From: JBEKDJ01 sp050014415
GTDB taxonomy: Bacteria > Desulfobacterota > BSN033 > UBA1163
DNA length: 10,467 nt
Direction: 5' to 3'
Assembly: GCA_050014415.1 (NCBI GenBank)
Contig: JBEKDJ010000156.1
Span: forward strand, 1 to 10,467
How positions within the stretch are numbered: the first letter of the stretch is position 1; every line of letters starts with the position of its first letter. Position numbers and translations under genes: made by a program. This document shows, piece after piece, positions 1 to 4,769 of the stretch. The notes beneath the pieces were generated by a model, which was not told the origin of the DNA, made no database searches, and worked only from the letters and a program-made list of their open reading frames with translations.

Positions 1-5
1 TTAAC

Positions 6-33
6 AAAAAAGGGAGGTCCCACGACCTCCCTT
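6..33 (-). terminator. Rho-independent terminator of the rplM-rpsI operon
   Basis: Read on the minus strand, a 10-bp perfect stem (AAGGGAGGTC / GACCTCCCTT, arms 24-33 and 10-19) encloses a 4-base loop and runs directly into six T residues (complement of a6-a11). It starts about 28 bases after the rpsI stop codon, in the right orientation to end the ribosomal-protein transcript. This is a textbook intrinsic terminator. Confidence 0.93.
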
Positions 34-61
34 ATCAAACCAGATCAACAATGTCATGGGC

Positions 62-451
62 TTATCGCTTAGAGAATTGAGGTCTGCGCCTGGCTCCCCT
101 TCTCCCATATTTCTTGCGCTCCTTAACTCTCGAATCACGGGTCATGAAACCGGCTTTCTTCAGGACATCTTTGAAGTCGAGATTGTATTGAAGAAGAGCC
201 TTCGAAATGCCGTGTCGGATGGCGATGGATTGACCGGAGATACCTCCTCCATGGACATTAACGGTCACATCGAATTGATTTCGGGTTCCAGTGAGATCGA
301 GGGGCTGAAGAGCGACCATTTCACAGGTCTCCCTCCCAAAGTATTCTTTGATCCCTCTCTCATTAATGACAAACTTCCCTTCGCCAGGTTCAAGCCATAC
401 CCTTGCGATGGATGTCTTTCTCTTGCCAGTTGCGTAAATGGGTTCTGCCAC
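62..451 (-). CDS. rpsI: 30S ribosomal protein S9
   Basis: Ribosomal protein S9 of the small subunit. Its basic C-terminal tail reaches towards the P-site tRNA. The 129-residue product has the family hallmarks: the N-terminal ATGKRKTSIARVWL segment, the glycine-rich VHGGGISGQ stretch near residues 67-75, RHGISKALL, and the C-terminal RDSRVKERKKYGRRGARR run ending in the usual SKR. Its length equals the usual bacterial length of about 130. The start codon is GTG (451-449), chosen because AAAGGAGAG lies just upstream and the family sequence begins there. It follows rplM after 14 bases, so the two are co-transcribed, the standard bacterial L13-S9 pair. A strong terminator follows. Confidence 0.98.
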   Translation of the reverse strand: MAEPIYATGKRKTSIARVWLEPGEGKFVINERGIKEYFGRETCEMVALQPLDLTGTRNQFDVTVNVHGGGISGQSIAIRHGISKALLQYNLDFKDVLKKAGFMTRDSRVKERKKYGRRGARRRPQFSKR

Positions 452-465
452 GGTTCTTCTCTCCT

Positions 466-894
466 TTAAATTTCAAGTGGTACGGGCTTCTGGGCCTCAT
501 GGGGATGACTTGGCCCGGCATAGACCTTCAGTTTTCGAAGCATCTGCCGGCCCAGGCTATTCTTCGGGAGCATCCCTCTTACCGCCATTCTGATCATCTC
601 CGTCGGCTTCTTCGCCAGGAGCTTCTCTGCACTCATCTCCTTAATCCCCCCTGGATAGCCGGTGTGATGATAATATGTTTTATCCTTCATCTTTTTTCCC
701 GTTAAGGTCACCTTCCCTGCATTGACAACGACCACGAAATCTCCTGTATCCAGATGGGGGGTATAAGTGGGTTTGGTCTTGCCTCTCAAAAGATCAGCCA
801 GTTTTGTGGCTAATCGGCCTAAGATCTTCCCCTCTGCGTTCACCAGGTACCACCGATGTTCCAATTCCTCTTTTTTAGCTTGATATGTCTTCAT
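466..894 (-). CDS. rplM: 50S ribosomal protein L13
   Basis: Ribosomal protein L13 of the large subunit, an early-assembly 23S rRNA-binding protein. The 142-residue length is the same as E. coli L13. Family motifs are clear: RWYLVNAEGKILGRLAT near the N terminus, HLDTGDFVVVVNAGKV, YYHHTGYPGG, AVRGMLPKNSLGRQM and the C-terminal KVYAGPSHPHEAQKP. The ATG at 894 is preceded by GGAAGGAAG, a usable ribosome binding site. It is the first gene of the rplM-rpsI operon. The 217-base upstream gap to secF means it probably has its own promoter. Confidence 0.98.
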   Translation of the reverse strand: MKTYQAKKEELEHRWYLVNAEGKILGRLATKLADLLRGKTKPTYTPHLDTGDFVVVVNAGKVTLTGKKMKDKTYYHHTGYPGGIKEMSAEKLLAKKPTEMIRMAVRGMLPKNSLGRQMLRKLKVYAGPSHPHEAQKPVPLEI

Positions 895-953
895 TCACTT
901 CCTTCCGAGTATAACGAATCTGAATAAGGCTATTTGAGATTTTACAATTCAAG

Positions 954-1049
954 GAATCCAGAATCCATGAGTCGGAATGAAAAGACAATTCCTTCTCGCC
1001 TTGTTCGTGGGTCAAGGCACAAAGTTAACCAATCTTCTATTCTGGATTC
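954..1049. repeat. Inverted repeat gaatccagaat / attctggattc, decayed intergenic element
   Basis: An 11-bp perfect inverted repeat has arms at 954-964 (gaatccagaat) and 1039-1049 (attctggattc), 74 bases apart. The right arm continues into tctggctcctgacttctg and gaattctg, a string of imperfect ttctg direct repeats. This 'attctggattctggctcctgact' type of spacer resembles repeats I associate with intergenic regions of Desulfobacterota-like genomes. That link is from memory, not a search. No coding potential is evident. Confidence 0.5.
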
Positions 1050-1077
1050 TGGCTCCTGACTTCTGAATTCTGTAAGA

Positions 1078-1106
1078 ATCTAATATACCTTTCTTGCTCC
1101 CGTCAA
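1078..1106 (-). promoter_or_regulatory. Weak candidate sigma70 promoter for rplM-rpsI
   Basis: On the minus strand, TTGACG (1106-1101, five of six matches to the -35 consensus) is followed after 17 bases by TTAGAT (1083-1078, three of six to the -10). Transcription would begin near 1071 and give a leader of about 175 bases. The -10 is poor and the site overlaps the end of the secF region, so this is only the best of several weak candidates. Confidence 0.25.
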
Positions 1107-1111
1107 GATTC

Positions 1112-2029
1112 TTATCGCCTTACTCTTCGCTGCCCCGAAACATGCTCTTCCCAAAATAAGACGACCGGGCTCGCAATATAGACGGTGGAATAGGTTCCGG
1201 TGATCAATCCAACAACCAGTGCAATAGTAAAATCGTGAATAACCTCCCCCGCAAAGAAGAAGAGGATTAAGACGACCAACATCACTGTTCCCGTGGTAAG
1301 AATGGTTCTCCCTAGGGTTTCATTGATACTCGTATTGAAGATCGTCACAAGCTCCTCTTTCCTCATCTTCTTGATATTTTCTCTGACCCGGTCAAAAATG
1401 ACGATCGTATCATTGATGGAGAACCCGATGATTGTTAGAACGACAGCCAAGACGTTTAAAGAGAATTCTATGTTTAAGATGGAGACAGCACCGAAAACCA
1501 CAACAACGTCATGAAACAGAGAAGCAATGCCGCCGAGACCATAAGATAATTGATGAAACCTAAATGCCACATAGATCAGGATAGCCAAGAAAGCGAGTAT
1601 CACAGCCCACATGGCTTTTGTCTTCAGATCCTTCCCAACTTTTGGGCCTACAACCTCTGCCCTCCGAATCTCCAGGGCTTTATCCTTGAATCGCTCCTGG
1701 AGAGATGTCTGAATCGTTTTGGACAGTGCGTCCAAATCGCCGGTTGTTTTCTCCACCCGGATCAAAAACTCATTCTCTCCTCCAAATTTCTGGACAACTG
1801 CATCCTTCAAACCTATGGCATCCGTGGTGTTCCGGACTTCGGAGATATCCAGGGCCTTTGAGGATTTGATCTGAATTGCAAGGCCTCCCGAGAAGTCAAC
1901 TCCCAATTTCAATCCGCCGTGGTACAGAATAGAGCCGAAGCTTACAAGGATGGCTATTGTTGAAATCCAAAGCGTGATCTTCTTCTTCCCAATGAAATCT
2001 AACCGGGTATTAATAGGAATCAATTCCAT
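1112..2029 (-). CDS. secF: Protein translocase subunit SecF
   Basis: SecF partners SecD in the inner membrane. The pair uses the proton-motive force to help pull preproteins through SecYEG. The 305-residue product shows one N-terminal membrane span (about residues 18-37), GVDFSGG (43-49), an outer domain to about 135 with VGPKVG (127-132), then five spans. The SecD/SecF signature GFSINDTIVIFDRVREN falls at 202-218. Its length is slightly below E. coli SecF (323). It starts 17 bases after secD stops, with AAGGG about 10 bases upstream of the ATG, so secD and secF form one operon. The order secD-secF is the usual one. No terminator is visible after it. Confidence 0.97.
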   Translation of the reverse strand: MELIPINTRLDFIGKKKITLWISTIAILVSFGSILYHGGLKLGVDFSGGLAIQIKSSKALDISEVRNTTDAIGLKDAVVQKFGGENEFLIRVEKTTGDLDALSKTIQTSLQERFKDKALEIRRAEVVGPKVGKDLKTKAMWAVILAFLAILIYVAFRFHQLSYGLGGIASLFHDVVVVFGAVSILNIEFSLNVLAVVLTIIGFSINDTIVIFDRVRENIKKMRKEELVTIFNTSINETLGRTILTTGTVMLVVLILFFFAGEVIHDFTIALVVGLITGTYSTVYIASPVVLFWEEHVSGQRRVRR

Positions 2030-2046
2030 AAGTCAGTTTCCCTTGT

Positions 2047-3639
2047 CTAGATGCTCAGCCGTTTGACTCCCGGTTGAAGGGAGAGATAGTCAAACATTAT
2101 CCTTGTGATATAAACGGCTGTGAAGATATTGGCCAATATCCCGATACTTAATGTCACGGCAAATCCTTTTACCGGACCTGTCCCGAACTCGTAAAGAATG
2201 ATCCCTGCGATCAAGGTCGTTAAGTTGGAATCGATGATAGCGGAGAAGGCCCGATGATAGCCTTGATCGATCGCTGCTCGAACCGTCTTTCCGAACCTCA
2301 GTTCCTCCTTGATCCTCTCGTGGATGAGAATATTGGCGTCGACTGCCATTCCAACTGAAAGGACGAGGCCGGCAATGCCCGGAAGGGTAAGGGTGGCTCG
2401 AAATAGGGCAAGGGTTGCAAAGGTTAACACTATATTTAGCACAAGGGCAAAATCTGCGATGACCCCAGACACCTTGTAGTAGAAAATCATGAAAAGAACG
2501 ACTAATGCCGCGCTGATTAAAGTGGAGATGATCCCCTGATGGATGGAATCCTGCCCAAGGGAGGGCCCTACTGTTCTTTGTTCAAGGATCTTGACAGGTG
2601 CAGGCAGCGCACCTGATCTAAGAACAACGGCTAGATCACTCGCCTCTTGCGTATCAAAACGGCCTTCGATCATGGCTCTTCCCCCTGCAATTCTATCCTT
2701 AATCACAGGGGCCGAATAGATATTATTGTCAAGAATAATAGCCAATCTCTTCCCGACATTTGAGCCGGTGATCTGCTCAAAAAGTTTCGCTCCAATATCA
2801 GTGAATTCCATAGAAACGTACGGCTGGTGAAATTGCGAATCGAGCGAGACGCGAGCATCTCTGATGAATTCACCTGTCATCAATGTCTTTTCTCTCAGCA
2901 AATAGGGAACCTTTCTCGCTGCTCCTGTCTGAGGATCAACGGACTTTTGATACAGAAGGATGTCACCTTCAGGAATCTGTCCCTTCAGTGCTTCATCGAT
3001 ATTCCCTTCCTCATCTAACAGCTTGAATTCCAAAAGGGCGGTCTTTCCGATAAGATCGATTGCCCTTTCCGGATCCCTGATTCCGGGGAGTTGGACCAAA
3101 ATCTGGTCAGTACCCTGGAGAGTGATCTCAGGTTCAGACACGCCAAACTGATCGATCCGGTTCCGTATGATTTCTAAGGCCTGATCGATGGCCCTTCTCT
3201 TTGAAACCTCTATTTCCTTAGGATCAAGGATAAGCTGCAGTTTCCATATCCCTCCCACCTCAGTGGGGGAAAGCTCATGCAACATTGGAAACTGCCTGTT
3301 GAGCAGATTATCCACCTTCTCCTTGGCGCCGGAGAACTCCAGGACAATTTGATCCTTCTCCCTTTCCAATTTTCCAACGGGAACTCCTTGGTCTTTCAGG
3401 CCATCTCCCAGATTGTTTTTGATTTGTTCCACATAACTCTCTACAGCCTTATCTGCTTCTACACCTAGGAGAAGATACATTCCTCCCTGTAAATCCAGAC
3501 CAAGATGGATCTTTTCAGAAGGCAAGACTTTACTCCACCATTGGGGCAATTGGGAGGTCACGGTCGGGATGAGTAGAAGAATAGCAAAAAGCGTGATGGC
3601 CCCATAAAGTATCGCTTTCCACCTCAGACTTTTCAGCAT
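2047..3639 (-). CDS. secD: Protein translocase subunit SecD
   Basis: SecD is the larger partner of SecF in proton-driven late steps of protein export. The 530-residue product has an N-terminal span (about 8-27) and then LGLDLQGG (46-53), the SecD start-of-domain motif. A large outer P1 domain includes NRIDQFGVSEP (160-170) and LRSGALPAP (340-348). EQRTVGPSLG (353-362) precedes a membrane block carrying GMAVDANILIHERIKEE (430-446), which holds the conserved Asp434. The ATG has GAGGAG about 9 bases upstream. yajC, often found just before secD, is absent here; the upstream gene is a divergent gcvH-type gene. A likely promoter lies at 3750-3778, leaving a leader of about 100 bases. Confidence 0.97.
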   Translation of the reverse strand: MLKSLRWKAILYGAITLFAILLLIPTVTSQLPQWWSKVLPSEKIHLGLDLQGGMYLLLGVEADKAVESYVEQIKNNLGDGLKDQGVPVGKLEREKDQIVLEFSGAKEKVDNLLNRQFPMLHELSPTEVGGIWKLQLILDPKEIEVSKRRAIDQALEIIRNRIDQFGVSEPEITLQGTDQILVQLPGIRDPERAIDLIGKTALLEFKLLDEEGNIDEALKGQIPEGDILLYQKSVDPQTGAARKVPYLLREKTLMTGEFIRDARVSLDSQFHQPYVSMEFTDIGAKLFEQITGSNVGKRLAIILDNNIYSAPVIKDRIAGGRAMIEGRFDTQEASDLAVVLRSGALPAPVKILEQRTVGPSLGQDSIHQGIISTLISAALVVLFMIFYYKVSGVIADFALVLNIVLTFATLALFRATLTLPGIAGLVLSVGMAVDANILIHERIKEELRFGKTVRAAIDQGYHRAFSAIIDSNLTTLIAGIILYEFGTGPVKGFAVTLSIGILANIFTAVYITRIMFDYLSLQPGVKRLSI

Positions 3640-3717
3640 GCAAAGCTCCTCAGGATCATTCCTGCCTACCCTGAACCAGTAAGGTTTGTAGACTTTCGAC
3701 AGGCGGACAAAATGAAA

Positions 3718-3741
3718 CCAAGGGTCTTCCTGCGCCCTTGG
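3718..3741 (-). promoter_or_regulatory. Stem-loop at the predicted 5' end of the secD mRNA
   Basis: Perfect 7-bp arms CCAAGGG (minus strand 3741-3735) and CCCTTGG (3724-3718) enclose a 10-base loop. The predicted secD transcript starts near 3743, so this hairpin would sit almost at its 5' end. On the minus strand it is followed by TTTCATTTTG, which is T-rich but not a clean T-run. It could be an mRNA-stabilising hairpin or a weak attenuator. No function is shown by the sequence alone. Confidence 0.4.
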
Positions 3742-3749
3742 AAGTTATT

Positions 3750-3778
3750 AACATAGCTCATTAGGAGACATTTTGCAA
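3750..3778 (-). promoter_or_regulatory. Candidate sigma70 promoter for secD-secF
   Basis: On the minus strand, TTGCAA (3778-3773) and TATGTT (3755-3750) are separated by exactly 17 bases. Each matches four of six consensus positions, and the surroundings are AT-rich. The predicted start is near 3743, about 105 bases before the secD ATG. It diverges from the gcvH promoter at 3816-3844. Confidence 0.55.
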
Positions 3779-3815
3779 GAAAAAAAACTTTCTTTATTAC
3801 GGAAAAGAGCACGGC

Positions 3816-3844
3816 TTGTCATTAAATCGGTTTTATAGTATATA
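3816..3844 (+). promoter_or_regulatory. Candidate sigma70 promoter for the gcvH-type gene
   Basis: TTGTCA (3816-3821, five of six) is followed after 17 bases by TATATA (3839-3844, four of six). Transcription would start near 3851. A strong ribosome binding site AAAGGAGG (3861-3868) precedes the ATG at 3877 by 8 bases. The short leader and good spacing make this credible. Confidence 0.6.
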
Positions 3845-3876
3845 GCCATAAAAAAACAAGAAAGGAGGATGGAAGA

Positions 3877-4305
3877 ATGGAAGTTGAAGGATACCTTTTC
3901 CCGGACGATTTGTACAACCATAAAGAACATTATTGGGCCAGAGTTGAAGGGAACGTTGTCGTCATGGGCGCAAATGATTTTGCTCAGAAACTGGCAGGAC
4001 AGATTGTCTACGTTGAGGTGCCATCTGTAGGGAGAGCGGTCGAGCAGGGAAAACCTTGTGGCTCTATGGAGTCCGGCAAATGGGTGGGAAGGATCTATGC
4101 TCCGGTTTCGGGAAAAGTAGAATCCTCCAATCAGGACCTTGAAGAAAACCCTGAGCTGATTAACGAGAGCCCGTACGAAAAAGGATGGATATGCAAAATC
4201 AATCCCACCAATCTTCAAGAGGATCTCAAAAATTTGTTGAGAGGAGATAATTTGTTAGAATTTGTTAAGTCTGAGATCAATCGAGTGAAAAAACTGAATA
4301 GATAA
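3877..4305 (+). CDS. gcvH: GcvH-type lipoyl carrier protein (glycine cleavage H-protein family)
   Basis: Small lipoyl-domain protein of the glycine cleavage H family. In the classical system the lipoyl arm carries the aminomethyl group between P, T and L proteins. Family features are HYWARVEGNVVVMGANDFAQ (residues 18-37), the lipoylation site MESGKW with Lys68, YAPVSGKV (74-81), NPELINESPYEKGW and the C-terminal extension to residue 142. The usual length is about 125-130, so the tail is slightly long and ends in a charged helix-like segment. The lipoyl Lys is intact but its context is ESGKW rather than the ESVKA of E. coli GcvH. No gcvT, gcvP or lipoate genes adjoin it. It could serve glycine cleavage encoded elsewhere, or be a dedicated lipoyl carrier such as those of sulfur-oxidation or Hdr-type systems. 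The sequence does not decide between these. Confidence 0.88.
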   Translation: MEVEGYLFPDDLYNHKEHYWARVEGNVVVMGANDFAQKLAGQIVYVEVPSVGRAVEQGKPCGSMESGKWVGRIYAPVSGKVESSNQDLEENPELINESPYEKGWICKINPTNLQEDLKNLLRGDNLLEFVKSEINRVKKLNR

Positions 4306-4349
4306 GGTGAATTCGTAACAAGTCGAATAAGATCACCCCTCATTCCAAG

Positions 4350-4365
4350 TCCTGCCCGGGCGGGA
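4350..4365. repeat. GC-rich palindrome TCCTGCCCGGGCGGGA
   Basis: Half-sites TCCTGCCC and GGGCGGGA are complementary except for one T-G pair and centre on the perfect octamer GCCCGGGC (4354-4361). It is flanked by cattcc and aatcc, giving the general look of REP/MITE-like 'cattccCGCC...GGCGGgaatcc' elements. There is no T-run, so it is not an intrinsic terminator. Confidence 0.4.
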
Positions 4366-4395
4366 CAAAGAATCCAATCAAACCTACCTCCTAAG

Positions 4396-4428
4396 ATCCT
4401 GAATCTCTTCACTGGCGGGATTCAGGAT
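4396..4428. repeat. Inverted repeat atcctgaatc / gattcaggat
   Basis: A 10-bp perfect inverted repeat has arms at 4396-4405 and 4419-4428 with a 13-base loop. The right side reads ggcgggattcaggatgacaa, like the edge of common small dispersed palindromic elements. It lies 90 bases after the gcvH stop and has no T-run. It is most likely a decayed mobile or REP-like element, with transcript-end folding as a second possibility. Confidence 0.45.
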
Positions 4429-4710
4429 GACAAATCGGGACTTCCTACGGGCTCGTCAAACAAGGCTCTTCTGGAGTTCAGTCGCTTAGAAGGACTCACC
4501 CCCGTGTCTCGCAGGCCGGGCATGAAAGGTTCAATTGCACAATAAGTTGGACGTGAGCCCAGGAGTTCTTTCAACCGGCTCCGCTAATCATATGTAACCA
4601 TTTGAAATTATTTATTATTTTATCTGAGTTCTTGTCCATCTCTGTCCCTTGGAATTTCATTTCTCTGTTGCCTGTTTTGGAGATGATCCATGAAATCGAC
4701 TGGGCTGCCG

Positions 4711-4740
4711 TTGACAAAACGGATACCTTTGTCTTATCCT
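4711..4740 (+). promoter_or_regulatory. Candidate sigma70 promoter of the hydrogenase-type cluster
   Basis: A perfect -35 hexamer TTGACA (4711-4716) and TATCCT (4735-4740, four of six) are separated by 18 bases. Transcription would start near 4747, about 23 bases before the ATG at 4770. This placement supports 4770 as the real start of the first gene. No clear -24/-12 (sigma54) site was found, although formate-hydrogenlyase operons in enterobacteria use one. Confidence 0.5.
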
Positions 4741-4769
4741 TTGTGAAAATTGGCTCAAGAGTGGGAAAG

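Larger units (their letters stand above)
895..1111. other. Spacer between secF and rplM
   Basis: No gene is visible in these 217 bases. The stretch should hold the promoter and leader of rplM-rpsI, but no strong sigma70 site stands out. The middle is filled with repeats of the ttctg / gaatcc type (see the inverted repeat entry). No terminator was found for secF: downstream of its stop there is only a 4-bp stem (CTTG/CAAG) without a T-run. Confidence 0.6.
4306..4769. other. Non-coding spacer between the housekeeping block and the hydrogenase-type cluster
   Basis: I see no convincing gene here. The frame of the downstream oxidoreductase stays open upstream to a TTG at 4602. However, the added 56 residues (a leucine/isoleucine-rich stretch, then an acidic segment) have no counterpart in formate dehydrogenases and lie across a promoter. 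The first part contains a bulged stem right after the gcvH stop (GGTGAATTCG at 4306-4315 against CGAAT 4324-4328 and TCACC 4333-4337), without a T-run. Two REP-like palindromes follow at 4350-4365 and 4396-4428. The rest, 4430-4700, shows no tRNA, terminator or ORF that I can support. Confidence 0.6.

Noticed and set aside
56..469. Plus-strand open frame of 137 codons over rpsI
   Set aside because: Exactly antisense to the clear S9 gene, with no family resemblance and no ribosome binding site. It is a shadow frame.
883..915. TATACT just upstream of rplM as a -10 box
   Set aside because: It would start transcription about 6 bases from the ATG, inside the ribosome binding site, and has no -35 at the right distance.
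3748..4218. Minus-strand open frame of 156 codons over gcvH
   Set aside because: Overlaps the gcvH-type gene and both divergent promoters. Its sequence has no recognisable family pattern.
4306..4337. Bulged stem after the gcvH stop as a terminator
   Set aside because: The stem is interrupted by a 4-base bulge and there is no T-run after it. It is noted only as possible transcript-end structure.
4215..4412. Minus-strand open frame of 65 codons in the spacer after gcvH
   Set aside because: It runs through both palindromes and into the gcvH 3' end, with no ribosome binding site and low-complexity composition.
4530..4545. ggttcaatt, resembling a tRNA T-loop
   Set aside because: The flanking bases do not form the 5-bp T-stem, and no acceptor or anticodon stems can be built around it.
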